Shown here piece after piece: positions 7,620 through 16,442 of a stretch of DNA of 64,000 bases; positions within the stretch are counted from its first letter, which is position 1; each line of letters begins with the position of its first letter. Under the pieces are notes generated by a model. The model made no database searches, was not told the origin of the DNA, and saw only the letters and a list, made by a program, of their open reading frames with translations. Position numbers and translations under genes: made by a program. The stretch is from Brenneria izadpanahii. GTDB lineage: Bacteria; Pseudomonadota; Gammaproteobacteria; Enterobacterales; Enterobacteriaceae. The DNA lies in assembly GCF_017569925.1 (NCBI RefSeq), contig NZ_CP050854.1, positions 3,844,001-3,908,000 on the forward strand. The letters are read 5' to 3'.

Positions 7620-8945
7620 ATGGCTGATTTATCTCAAGTTGAAGGTACGCATAACGCCACATCCGCTGAAACGGTCACTGATACGGAGCGGATGGGGAAA
7701 CTGTCCCTGACAATGGCCTGGTGGGCCGTATGCAGCGCCATATTTTATATCGTGGTCGGCGCGTCGCTGGCGCAGAGCTATGGCGCCAAGAACGCCATTA
7801 TCGGTATGGTGCTGTCGGTGATCAGTTATGGTCTGGTGAATGCGGCGATTAGCCGTTTCGCCATCCGCAGCGGTTTATCGGTTGCGCTGTTTTCCAATCT
7901 GCTGTTCGGACGCCTCGGCTCGACGCTGGCTACGCTGATCTTCTTTTCGACCGCCATCTACTACGCGGTATTCGAAGGCGCGGTGATCGCCTATGCCATC
8001 AATCATCTCTTCCCTCAACTGCCCTACTACTGGGCTGCGCTGATCGTGGTGTTATACAGCGTGCCGCTGATTTTCGGCAGCGTACAGCACTGGCTGGATA
8101 AGTTTAACGGCATTTTACTACCCTTCTATCTGATCGGCCTGCTGCTCACGGTATTGGTCGCCATTAACCACTATGGCTATCAGCCGCAATGGCTGGATTT
8201 CGGACCGGCGTCGCCGCCGGCTTACGGTTGGTGGAACTGCTTCACTTACTATATGGGGGTGTGGATCCTGATGATGTATACCTTCGATTATGCCCGCTTC
8301 GGTAAACAGAAAGACAGCGACTATCATGCGAAATTTAACTTCGGCATGCCGTTCTACCTAATCACATTCCTGCTCAACGGCGTGGCGGGTATTTATCTGG
8401 TCAGCAGCTTTGAGCAGCAAGGCGGCGTGAGCGAGGTGGCGGTGGTAGTGGCGATATTGAATTTGCTGGGGCTATGGGGATTGCTGTTTGTGTGGGTTAC
8501 CCAGACGCGGATTAACACCGCCAATTATTATCTGGCGACGGTGAATATGCAGGTATTTTTCGACCGATTGTTGCGTATCCGCTGCCGTAAGATCGTCTGG
8601 GCCTGCATTGTCGGCGCGGTGGTGTATGTGTTGATGCTGGCGGATATTTTCGCCTACATTCTGCAGGCATTGGCCTATCAGGGAGTATTTGTCGTATCGT
8701 GGGTCGGTGTGGCGCTGGGACATATTTTTTCCGCCGAGCGGACGTCGCTTCCGCATAGCGAACGGACATTCAGCGTGCCTGGACTTAGCGCCTGGTTTTG
8801 CAGCGTGGCGGTAGGCATCGCGCTGATGCACGGCGGCGCCGTGCTGCAAACATTTTCCGCGCCCGTCACCTTCGCTATCGCCCTGTTGCTATACAGCTTC
8901 TGGCCGCGTCAGAAAGACATGACGGAAATTAGCGGCATACGGTAA
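7620..8945 (+). CDS. NCS1-family (purine/cytosine-type) permease
   Basis: The 441-residue product is a polytopic membrane protein with about twelve hydrophobic segments. It resembles the nucleobase:cation symporter-1 family: MAWWAVCSAIFYIVVGASLA near the start and TQTRINTANYYLATVNMQ in the region corresponding to TM8 of CodB-type carriers. I chose ATG 7620, preceded by GGAGGTG, over an earlier in-frame start. It lies 163 bases downstream of pxpC on the same strand and is probably its transporter. Known NCS1 substrates include cytosine, purines, allantoin and hydantoins, so the imported compound is probably a small nitrogen heterocycle; the exact one is unknown. Confidence 0.82.
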   Translation: MADLSQVEGTHNATSAETVTDTERMGKLSLTMAWWAVCSAIFYIVVGASLAQSYGAKNAIIGMVLSVISYGLVNAAISRFAIRSGLSVALFSNLLFGRLGSTLATLIFFSTAIYYAVFEGAVIAYAINHLFPQLPYYWAALIVVLYSVPLIFGSVQHWLDKFNGILLPFYLIGLLLTVLVAINHYGYQPQWLDFGPASPPAYGWWNCFTYYMGVWILMMYTFDYARFGKQKDSDYHAKFNFGMPFYLITFLLNGVAGIYLVSSFEQQGGVSEVAVVVAILNLLGLWGLLFVWVTQTRINTANYYLATVNMQVFFDRLLRIRCRKIVWACIVGAVVYVLMLADIFAYILQALAYQGVFVVSWVGVALGHIFSAERTSLPHSERTFSVPGLSAWFCSVAVGIALMHGGAVLQTFSAPVTFAIALLLYSFWPRQKDMTEISGIR

Positions 8946-9014
8946 CGCTAAGGGATAGTCCCGACTTGCCGCGGACTGCGCCAACCAACACGGCTGCGGA
9001 CAGCGGAATCTACG

Positions 9015-9057
9015 CCTCTGCGCCCGCGGCTCGTTTTTAACGCCGCGGGTGCAGGGG
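9015..9057. terminator. Long GC-rich hairpin between convergent genes
   Basis: The stem runs 9015-9030 against 9042-9057, 16 pairs including three G-T wobbles, with core CCCGCGGC/GCCGCGGG and an 11-base loop containing TTTTT. It lies between the permease gene (plus) and the choice-of-anchor I gene (minus), which face each other. No T-tract follows on either strand, so it is not a textbook intrinsic terminator, but a transcript-end hairpin is the simplest reading. Confidence 0.5.
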
Positions 9058-9077
9058 AAGCGGCAGAGTTGACCGCA

Positions 9078-11009
9078 TCAATAAGTCAGTTTCAGGCGAT
9101 ACACCGCCGTTGTGCCGCTGACCTCATGCCCCACCAGCAGCAATGGCTCTCCATTGGGCGACTGTTCGGCCGGCACGAACGCCAAACCTTCCGGCCCCAA
9201 GTCGCCCACGGCCGCGCCCTGCGCCTTCCAATCCAGCGATTTCAGTTTCTTCGTGGTCCAGTCGGTGCGGGTATTGATGTAATCCTCAAGCACGGGCGAC
9301 TGGGGATGAGTCACGTCGTAGACCAACACGCCGCCGAAACGCTCCAAACCGACAAAAGCATAGGTCTTGCCGCCGATGCCGCCGAGAATCACGCCCTCCG
9401 GCTCCGGCCCTTTATCATCGCTGCGGTTGTCCAGACTGGCGCCTTCCTCATGATTGGAGTTAAAGAATTCTTTGCATGGCACGCTGTTGCCGCCAGAACT
9501 GAGCGTACACGCCTTGCCGCTGCGCGTGTTGATCTGGTTGGCGAAGAATTTTTCGAAATCGGCCCCTGAATCCCAAACCAAAATACCGTTAGCGTCCCGA
9601 ATCGACACCGAACGTCCGCCATAGGTGTACAGCGCGTCATACATCAGGCGATCGCCGTGCGCATCCTGCTCCCCGCGCGTATTGAACAACACCGGTTTCC
9701 CCTGGGCATCCCGGCGGTAGCCTTCCGTCCAGGTGACTTTCAGGCGTCCTAATTTGTCATCCGCGCGGCAATCGCCGGCATCTCCCGCTTTGGCGCCGCA
9801 ATAGCCGAATATTTCCGGGTTAAGCAGCGCGCCGGCGGCAAGCTGACGCAATTGCGGCGGCAGGTCGTCACCCGCGCGGCGGTCGAACCCTTTCTGGTGC
9901 ACCAGATGCTTGACGCGAAACTCCTCCACGAATCCCTTGCCGGCGTCGCCCGCCCAGTAGGCATCGTTATCTTCGCCCCACGCCCGCGCATCGCCTTCAT
10001 TGGCGGTCACCAAGTAGGTGTTGCCGTCCGACGGGGCGGTATAGGCGGCAATGCTATCCGGCAGATATAAACCGCGCAGGCCGGGCCAGGCGCGGATATC
10101 CACGCCGACCAGCTTGGCATCGCCATCGCCGTCGGAAACATCGATTTCATTGCCGGCCTCGCCATGATCCTTGAATCCCAGCGGCAGAATATCGATGACG
10201 CTGGCCTTGGCGACATCGATTTTCGCCAAGGCGTTGTTTTCCTGCAACGTCGCCCAGGCGGTTTTCCCATCGGCCGCCACCGCGATATATTCCGGCTCCA
10301 GATCCTGCGCTACGCTGGCATTGGGACCGTAAATACGTACGCCTTTGCCGCGCAGTTCGTCGGCGCGGCCGTTGAACGCGCCGAAATCCGCCGTGCGCAC
10401 TTCCGGCCTGGCGGGATTAGCGACATTGATGATGCTGATGGAGCCCTCGGGATCCTTGCCGTAATCATCGCTTGGCTCGCCTTCGTTGGCGACCAGCAGC
10501 GTTTTGCCATCCGGCGTAAACACCAGGTTATCCGGCAGCGCGCCGACCTCCACATGGCTGATTAATTGCAGATCGGACGCATTGTAAAGCGCCACCCGTC
10601 CCGGTTCGGTCTTGTCGCCGGCTTCAATAGCCAGCGCCACCAGCCCGTTTCGCACGGCCACGCTGTTGACCTCGGAACCCGGCAGAATATTTTCGGTTTT
10701 CAGCGTTTGCAGCAGTTTGGGGTGGGCCGGATCGGACAGGTCGAGAACGTCCAGCGCTCCCGCCAGCGCGTTGACGACGAAAGCGCGTTTGGAGCCGGCA
10801 TCGTAATTGACTATTTCAGCCGCGCTCTTTCCGAAGACGCCCGCCGCGTAGCCGCCGATTTTTTCCAGCGCGATACCGGTCGGCGTCCTTTCTGATGCGG
10901 GCTTACCGACGGCGGTTTCAGCATGGACGGAGGTCGCCATAACGGCGGACAGGATGATGCCTAGCGCCGATAATCTGCGGCGGCGCCCTGGTGGATGTAA
11001 GACATTCAT
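9078..11009 (-). CDS. Secreted choice-of-anchor I / phytase- and alkaline-phosphatase-like beta-propeller protein
   Basis: This 643-residue protein starts with a Sec signal peptide (positive RRRR stretch, hydrophobic core, likely cleavage after SVHA). The mature part has repeated propeller-like blades of the form DVLDLSDPAHPKLLQTLKT and later EGVILGGIGGKTYAFVGLER, as in choice-of-anchor I proteins and the unusual cyanobacterial alkaline phosphatase family. It is acidic-residue rich, consistent with metal binding. It should be periplasmic or surface exposed. A Pho-box-like sequence lies about 80-95 bases upstream, and ushA is the next gene upstream on the same strand. This supports a role in phosphate scavenging from organic phosphates, but activity is not proven by sequence. 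Confidence 0.78.
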   Translation of the reverse strand: MNVLHPPGRRRRLSALGIILSAVMATSVHAETAVGKPASERTPTGIALEKIGGYAAGVFGKSAAEIVNYDAGSKRAFVVNALAGALDVLDLSDPAHPKLLQTLKTENILPGSEVNSVAVRNGLVALAIEAGDKTEPGRVALYNASDLQLISHVEVGALPDNLVFTPDGKTLLVANEGEPSDDYGKDPEGSISIINVANPARPEVRTADFGAFNGRADELRGKGVRIYGPNASVAQDLEPEYIAVAADGKTAWATLQENNALAKIDVAKASVIDILPLGFKDHGEAGNEIDVSDGDGDAKLVGVDIRAWPGLRGLYLPDSIAAYTAPSDGNTYLVTANEGDARAWGEDNDAYWAGDAGKGFVEEFRVKHLVHQKGFDRRAGDDLPPQLRQLAAGALLNPEIFGYCGAKAGDAGDCRADDKLGRLKVTWTEGYRRDAQGKPVLFNTRGEQDAHGDRLMYDALYTYGGRSVSIRDANGILVWDSGADFEKFFANQINTRSGKACTLSSGGNSVPCKEFFNSNHEEGASLDNRSDDKGPEPEGVILGGIGGKTYAFVGLERFGGVLVYDVTHPQSPVLEDYINTRTDWTTKKLKSLDWKAQGAAVGDLGPEGLAFVPAEQSPNGEPLLLVGHEVSGTTAVYRLKLTY

Positions 11010-11086
11010 GAGTGCGTTTCCCTAGAGTGTATTAATTTATTTAAGCTATCGACTATCTGAACGAGACTCGTTTTTAACCGGGAAAG

Positions 11087-11104
11087 GCTACAGTTTTATG
11101 ACAT
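11087..11104 (-). promoter_or_regulatory. Candidate PhoB box upstream of the choice-of-anchor I gene
   Basis: On the minus strand this reads ATGTCATAAAACTGTAGC. Against the consensus CTGTCATA-N-A-N-CTGTCAY it matches the full TGTCATA half and CTGT of the second half. It points toward the gene at 9078-11009 and ends 78 bases before its start codon; the T-rich GGTTAAAAA region follows at about -10 spacing. It is a single box. Confidence 0.55.
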
Positions 11105-11228
11105 GCGCAAGCCGCGCAGTATATCGGCCAATGCAGCGATAACGACGGTAACGCGAGGATAACCATATCGGATTGATGGGTACGGCTTCGGCAACGTTTT
11201 GCCGCGGGGGAGCGGGAAGTAAAGAAGC

Positions 11229-11265
11229 AGCGGTTTTCATCGGCGAAATGGAGACGAAAACCGCT
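11229..11265 (-). terminator. Putative ushA terminator hairpin
   Basis: A perfect 10-base stem, AGCGGTTTTC pairing with GAAAACCGCT, begins 12 bases past the ushA stop codon. The loop is 17 bases. On the minus strand the sequence after the stem is only moderately T-rich (GCTTCTTTAC), so efficiency is uncertain. Confidence 0.55.
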
Positions 11266-11276
11266 TTATTCGTCAG

Positions 11277-12929
11277 TTACTTATAAACAATTTCACCATG
11301 AGGCTGATATGCGGCCGCATCCAGCGGCGAGTTTTTCTCGATGTACTGTTTCAATACATCCGCATCGATAAATCCGGTGTTCACATAGCCAGGGAGATTA
11401 TCAATGCGCGGATACGCATCCCCTCCCATAGCGTTAAAGTTCAGGGTGGACATCCGGTAGACTTTATCCGCCTGTAACGGCTCGCCCTTGATTTTAACAT
11501 CCCGGACGCCTTTACCGTCCGCCGTCAGGCTGACGTTAAGGAACTGCGCATAGGCGCCGGAATCCACGACTTTATTCGCCACCACGGCCAGATATTTCTC
11601 AACGTCGCTGCCTTTCATATCCACATAGACCAGCGTGTTGGCGAAGGGCTGTACTTTCAGCACGTCTTTATAGGTAATATCGCCGGGTTCAATCGAATCA
11701 CGGATCCCCCCGCCGCTCATTACGGCGAAATCGGCATTCGCCCGCTCAAGCTGGGCGGTCAACAATACCCGGGCCAAATTCGTTTGGTGAAAACGGACCT
11801 GGCTGCGATCGCCATCCAGTTTACCGTTGACGCTGCCCACTTTTACGCCAAGCTGTTCTTGCCCTTTTTCCTGGAACGGCGTCAACATTTTCAGCATTGA
11901 CGAATCCTGTTGGATTTCATGGGTATAGAAAACCCGCTCGGTTTTGCCATCCGCCGTTTCGACTTTTTTCTTCAGGTTGACCGGGATCAGTTGATAGTGT
12001 TCCAGTTTCAGCTCGCCGTTACGGAAGGTGAAATCCGCCCGGCCGACATATTTGCCCCATTCGTGAGCCTGAACGATCCAGACGCCGTTCTGACGATCCG
12101 GCGCACAGGGCGTGCCCGGTACATAATCCACCTGTTTTTTATTCTCGCTGGCCATACAGACCGGATCTTGCGAGTGGCCGCCGACAATCATATCCAGATA
12201 GCCGGCGGGTATGCTGCGGGCCATTTCCACGTCGCCCGGCGCATTGGAACCGTGATTGCCGTTGTCATAGTGGCCCATATGCGTCGCGGCAATGATGACA
12301 TCGGGTTTCTCGTTTTGACGTAACTCCTCGACCACCTGCTTCACTTCCACCGCAGGTTTACGGAATTCCATATCGGTAAAATATTCAGGATTGCCTAATT
12401 TGGCCGTATCGTCGGTAGTCAGACCGATAACCGCGATTTTAACCCCTTGCTTGTCGAATAAGGCATACGGTTTGAATAACCGCTGATGGGTGCTTTTTTG
12501 ATAAATATTGGCTGACAGCAGGGGAAAATTCGCCCATTTCTGCTGTTGTCTCAAAACAGAAAGCGGATTATCGAATTCATGGTTACCGAGCGCCATCGCA
12601 TCGTAGCCGACCATACTCATGCCGCGAAAATCGGGTTCGGCGTCCTGCAGGTCTGATTCAGGCACGCCAGTATTAATATCGCCGCCGGAAAGCAACAGTA
12701 CGCTGCCGCCTTTATCGGCGACTTCCTGACGAATCTGATCGACCAGTGTTTTTTGTGCCGCCAATCCGTATTCACCATAATTGTTATGCCAAAAATGCCC
12801 ATGGTGATCGTTGGTATGAAGAATGGTGATGGAATACGTTTTATCTTTTTCCCAAGCCATTGCGCCATACGGCGCCAACACCAGAGATGCCGCCAGCGCG
12901 CATCCCAGTGTTTTTATTGAAAAACGCAT
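11277..12929 (-). CDS. ushA: UshA, periplasmic 5'-nucleotidase / UDP-sugar hydrolase
   Basis: The 550-residue product has the same length as E. coli UshA. It has a signal peptide (cleavage near GAMA-WEKD), the metallophosphoesterase start ILHTNDHHGHF with D41 and H43 as metal ligands, the GNHEFD motif, a central domain with VGGHSQDP, and a C-terminal substrate-binding domain with NFNAMGGDAYP. The cysteine pair of the VCMASEN...GTPCAPD segment, a known disulfide in E. coli, is kept. I chose ATG 12929, with GGAG seven bases upstream, over an ATG 30 bases earlier. It hydrolyses extracellular nucleotides and UDP-sugars to recover nucleosides and phosphate. Confidence 0.96.
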   Translation of the reverse strand: MRFSIKTLGCALAASLVLAPYGAMAWEKDKTYSITILHTNDHHGHFWHNNYGEYGLAAQKTLVDQIRQEVADKGGSVLLLSGGDINTGVPESDLQDAEPDFRGMSMVGYDAMALGNHEFDNPLSVLRQQQKWANFPLLSANIYQKSTHQRLFKPYALFDKQGVKIAVIGLTTDDTAKLGNPEYFTDMEFRKPAVEVKQVVEELRQNEKPDVIIAATHMGHYDNGNHGSNAPGDVEMARSIPAGYLDMIVGGHSQDPVCMASENKKQVDYVPGTPCAPDRQNGVWIVQAHEWGKYVGRADFTFRNGELKLEHYQLIPVNLKKKVETADGKTERVFYTHEIQQDSSMLKMLTPFQEKGQEQLGVKVGSVNGKLDGDRSQVRFHQTNLARVLLTAQLERANADFAVMSGGGIRDSIEPGDITYKDVLKVQPFANTLVYVDMKGSDVEKYLAVVANKVVDSGAYAQFLNVSLTADGKGVRDVKIKGEPLQADKVYRMSTLNFNAMGGDAYPRIDNLPGYVNTGFIDADVLKQYIEKNSPLDAAAYQPHGEIVYK

Positions 12930-13578
12930 TAAAAATCTCCGTGTCTTAAAAATACCCATGTAGAAAAACTTTACCTGAGCAAAGCGGTAAAGCGCAATGA
13001 CGGGCTATGGGCGTAATCGCCGTCATTCCGGCGCTAACGATTCATAATAAACGCAGATGATGAAGAACACATAACGGAGCGTTCTCCGCCTGTCTTTAGG
13101 CTGTAACCAATTTTTTATAATATGAATGGTTCATCCAAATAATCCGTTGTCAGCCCTTTTATTCCCCACTTTCTATGGTTTCCGACTGGCTGATAGCGTT
13201 TTTTTATCGAACGTCCGGATAAAGCGCAAGGCATCCACGGCAATAAACCAGCTTCCCATTGATAATTACGCATGTTTATCAACGCTTATCTGAGGAAACT
13301 GTGTTTAAATCTGTGTTATCATGAGAATAAGCTGATAAGCTAACATTTTTAGCAAAATACCAGTTTTTACCAAGCAACATTTCTCCATATACAATAGAAT
13401 TTATGTGTGCCCAACAGATTTCAACGTGCGGGAAGGCGGCAACAGAAAGAATTCCGATGAGATTACACCAGTAGATGATTCGGGTGAGCAAAAGAAGCCG
13501 ATACTCCTGTGACTTGAAAGATAAAGGGGAATAAGAAGTCCGCTCATTCACGTTTCATACATGGCAAAAGGAGTCGGG
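12930..13578. other. Intergenic region between ushA and ybaL
   Basis: This 649-base gap separates the divergent ushA and ybaL genes; E. coli has the transporter gene fsr here. A 90-codon minus-strand ORF at 13279-13551 has no Shine-Dalgarno or recognisable similarity and I do not call it. The stretch is AT-rich and should hold the ushA and ybaL promoters. A Pho-box-like sequence followed by TATAAT points rightward at 13090-13121 (see findings). Confidence 0.6.
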
Positions 13579-15264
13579 ATGCATGCTGCAACACCTCTAA
13601 TTTCAACGATTGCCGGAGGGCTTGTTCTGGCCTTCCTTCTCGGTATTCTGGCAAACCGCCTGCGTATCTCCCCTCTTGTTGGTTATCTTGTTGCCGGTGT
13701 GCTTGTTGGGCCTTTTACCCCAGGATTCGTCGCTGACACCTCGCTGGCGCCTGAGTTGGCCGAACTCGGCGTCATCTTGTTGATGTTTGGCGTGGGTTTG
13801 CACTTTTCCCTGAAAGATCTTATGGCGGTAAAATCGATCGCCATCCCCGGCGCTATCGCCCAGATCGCGGTGGCGACGCTGCTTGGGATCGGGCTTTCCA
13901 TGCTGCTGGGCTGGAGCCTGCCGAACGGCCTGGTATTCGGTCTCTGTCTTTCAACGGCCAGTACCGTCGTACTCTTGCGCGCGCTGGAAGAACGCCAGCT
14001 TATTGATAGCCAGCGCGGCCAAATCGCCATCGGCTGGCTGATCGTAGAAGATCTGGCGATGGTTCTGACGCTGGTTCTGTTACCCGCCTTCGGCGACATG
14101 ATTAGCTCGGAACATGCCGATACCAATAAGCTGCTGCGCGATCTGGCGTGGACCATCGGTAAAGTCATCGCTTTCATCACGCTGATGATCGTCGTGGGCC
14201 GCCGTCTGGTTCCCTGGGTGCTGGCCAAAAGCGCCAGTACCGGTTCCCGCGAGCTATTTACCCTGGCGGTGCTTGCCATGGCGTTGGGGATCGCCTTTGG
14301 CGCGGTAAAACTGTTCGATGTTTCCTTCGCTCTGGGCGCGTTCTTTGCGGGCGTGGTGCTCAATGAGTCAGAGTTAAGTCAGCGGGCTGCTCACGATACG
14401 CTGCCGCTGCGCGACGCCTTTGCGGTGCTGTTCTTTGTTTCCGTCGGCATGCTGTTCGATCCGATGATTCTAATCAATGACCCGATTGCGGTGATGATTA
14501 CTCTGGCGATCATTGTCTTTGGTAAATCAGCCGCCGCGTTTATGTTGGTCCGGCTCTTTGGCCACTCCAAGCGCACCGCATTAACCATTTCGGCCAGTCT
14601 GGCGCAAATTGGGGAATTCGCCTTTATTCTCGCCGGGCTGGGCATCGCGCTGGGGTTACTGTCCGAAGAAGGGCGCAGCTTGGTATTAGCCGGCGCGATC
14701 CTTTCCATCATGATCAATCCGGTTCTCTTTACCCTGCTTGAACGCTATCTGGCTAAAAATGAAACCATCGAAGAACAGATCGTGGAAGAAGCGATAGAAG
14801 AAGAGAAACAGATCCCCGTGGATTTGTGTAATCACGCGCTGTTAGTCGGCTACGGGCGGGTCGGCAGCCTGATCGGCGCCAAACTTCACCAGGCGGGTAT
14901 TCCGGTGGTGGTAATAGAAAACTCTCGCGCGCGCGTCGACGCACTGCGTGAGCAAGGCATCAAGGCGGTGTTGGGTAATGCCGCCAAGCCGGAAATTATG
15001 GAAATCGCCCGGCTGGATTGCGCACGCTGGCTATTGCTGACGATTCCAAACGGCTATGAAGCAGGAGAAATCGTCGCGGCGGCGCGTGAAAAGCGAAGTG
15101 ATTTGGAAATCATTGCTCGCGCTCATTATGATGATGAAGTCAGCTACATTACCGAGCACGGCGCCGATCAGGTGGTAATGGGAGAGCGGGAAATCGCCAA
15201 CAGCATGATTACGCTACTCAAACTCGATGAAGCGGCGCCGGCGCCGCAGGAATGCCCCATCTGA
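13579..15264 (+). CDS. ybaL: YbaL, CPA2-family cation/proton antiporter with TrkA-N domain
   Basis: The 561-residue product closely follows E. coli YbaL. The first about 390 residues form a Na+/H+-exchanger-type membrane domain (LGVILLMFGVGLHFSLKDLM, LFDVSFALGAFFAG). After a charged linker (EEAIEEEKQIPVD) comes a Rossmann TrkA-N domain with the nucleotide loop GYGRVGSLIG. Proteins of this KefB/KefC-like family export K+ in exchange for protons under nucleotide or thiol control. I chose ATG 13579 because AAAGGAG lies five bases upstream and the product then starts like E. coli YbaL; an ATG 18 bases earlier is less likely. Confidence 0.93.
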   Translation: MHAATPLISTIAGGLVLAFLLGILANRLRISPLVGYLVAGVLVGPFTPGFVADTSLAPELAELGVILLMFGVGLHFSLKDLMAVKSIAIPGAIAQIAVATLLGIGLSMLLGWSLPNGLVFGLCLSTASTVVLLRALEERQLIDSQRGQIAIGWLIVEDLAMVLTLVLLPAFGDMISSEHADTNKLLRDLAWTIGKVIAFITLMIVVGRRLVPWVLAKSASTGSRELFTLAVLAMALGIAFGAVKLFDVSFALGAFFAGVVLNESELSQRAAHDTLPLRDAFAVLFFVSVGMLFDPMILINDPIAVMITLAIIVFGKSAAAFMLVRLFGHSKRTALTISASLAQIGEFAFILAGLGIALGLLSEEGRSLVLAGAILSIMINPVLFTLLERYLAKNETIEEQIVEEAIEEEKQIPVDLCNHALLVGYGRVGSLIGAKLHQAGIPVVVIENSRARVDALREQGIKAVLGNAAKPEIMEIARLDCARWLLLTIPNGYEAGEIVAAAREKRSDLEIIARAHYDDEVSYITEHGADQVVMGEREIANSMITLLKLDEAAPAPQECPI

Positions 15265-15271
15265 TGTCGGA

Positions 15272-15294
15272 CGGGCGGGAAGGATCCCCGCCCG
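15272..15294 (+). terminator. Putative ybaL terminator hairpin
   Basis: CGGGCGGG pairs with CCCGCCCG over eight bases with a seven-base loop, beginning seven bases after the ybaL stop. No T-tract follows (CCTATATATCC), so this could be a rho-assisted end. Confidence 0.5.
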
Positions 15295-15297
15295 CCT

Positions 15298-15421
15298 ATA
15301 TATCCAATAGATTTCGAGCCGCAGGATAAACCTTGCCGTTCTGAACGCCGCTTGCGGCGGGCCCAAGGAAAGCCGAGTAATTTGGCCGCCAACGCACCTG
15401 CGATGTGAAAGATGCAGGCTA
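15298..15421. repeat. Candidate enterobacterial intergenic repeat element
   Basis: The stretch between the ybaL hairpin and bcsZ begins ATATCCAATAGATTTCGAG and ends near CGATGTGAAAGATGCAGG. I recall this pair of ends from a roughly 120-150 base dispersed element in Pectobacterium and Dickeya genomes. The word CCAATAGATTTCG recurs inverted at 29194-29206 and CGAGCCGCAG recurs at 29159-29168. The family assignment is from memory. Confidence 0.45.
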
Positions 15422-15423
15422 CA

Positions 15424-16425
15424 CTAGCGGATTGCCCACCACGCCAGCAGATGCAGGCTGGCGGAATAGTAATCCTCTTCCAACAGCAGCCGATCGCCGA
15501 CCAGGTTATCCTGCCCCAGAGTAATATCGCGAATCGCCATCATCCCGCCGGTAAGCGGATATTCCGCCTGTTCGCCGGTGGCGACGTTAATCCACGCCGG
15601 CGTCTTTTCGCGCGTGAAGCGCTGCCAGTAAAGGCGAAACGGCGTCAGCGCGCGCTCGTCGGCCCGCGCCCAACGCAGATAGAGCGGAATGCGCACCGCA
15701 TCAAAGCTAAAACGGGGCGGCCAGTCGGCGGCCGGCATCATCTTTCCATCGGCGCTCAGCGTCACCCAGTCGGTGGGCAGGCGCGGCTGACCGAAAGTCA
15801 TCCGGCCCAGCAGGCGCAACGCATCCCGCTGTAGGTCAGACCACACTTTCAGATGGCTGTCTCGATAGAAGGCCTGCCAGGCCGGAAACAGAAAATAGGA
15901 CGGATTGAGAACGACTGAGCCGTCATGATTAAAGCCGTTCATGCCGGGCAGCATGATCTGATAGCCGGCGAAAGGGAGCACTGTGTGCTTGACCAGCGCC
16001 GCCTGAATCTGCCGCGATTCGGCGCGATACTCCGGCTCCTGCCATTTATCCGCGGCCAGCAGCAGCGCCCATGCAATAAGCGTATCGCCGTCGGAGGCGT
16101 TATTCTTATCGGTGACTTTCTCCTGCGCGGCCGGATCGTAGCGCCAACTGAACAGACCGGTTTCCGGCTGGTAAAGCGTGCTTTTGGTCCAGCGCCATAG
16201 ACCGTCAAAGGTGGTCCGGTCATCATTGAATACCGCCAGCAACAGGGTAAACCCCTGCCCTTCAGTATGGCTGATGTTATGGTTGCCGGTATCCGCTACC
16301 CGGCCTTCCGGCAAAATGTAGCGCTGCTTGAATTGGCTCCAGCCGCTATCCTGCGCCAGCGCGACGCCGCACAGCAAACTCCATAGCAATAATATCGAAA
16401 TGCCTTTTATCCGCTGTGACGACAT
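15424..16425 (-). CDS. bcsZ: BcsZ/CelY, periplasmic endo-beta-1,4-glucanase (GH8)
   Basis: The 333-residue product is a glycoside hydrolase family 8 cellulase. It has a signal peptide ending ALA-QDSG, the general-acid region SHTEGQGFTLLLAVFNDD, NNASDGDTLIAWALL, and FSFDAVRIPLYLRW near the base-catalyst region. E. coli BcsZ is 368 residues; this length is nearer to CelY of soft-rot bacteria. It trims nascent cellulose in the periplasm during export. It is the last gene of the bcs operon, 17 bases after bcsD. It faces ybaL. Confidence 0.92.
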   Translation of the reverse strand: MSSQRIKGISILLLWSLLCGVALAQDSGWSQFKQRYILPEGRVADTGNHNISHTEGQGFTLLLAVFNDDRTTFDGLWRWTKSTLYQPETGLFSWRYDPAAQEKVTDKNNASDGDTLIAWALLLAADKWQEPEYRAESRQIQAALVKHTVLPFAGYQIMLPGMNGFNHDGSVVLNPSYFLFPAWQAFYRDSHLKVWSDLQRDALRLLGRMTFGQPRLPTDWVTLSADGKMMPAADWPPRFSFDAVRIPLYLRWARADERALTPFRLYWQRFTREKTPAWINVATGEQAEYPLTGGMMAIRDITLGQDNLVGDRLLLEEDYYSASLHLLAWWAIR

Positions 16426-16442
16426 TGCAGTTGCTCCTGGCG

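Noticed and set aside
13279..13551. A 90-codon minus-strand ORF between ushA and ybaL
   Set aside because: No Shine-Dalgarno before its ATG, no recognisable domain, and it lies in an AT-rich promoter region.
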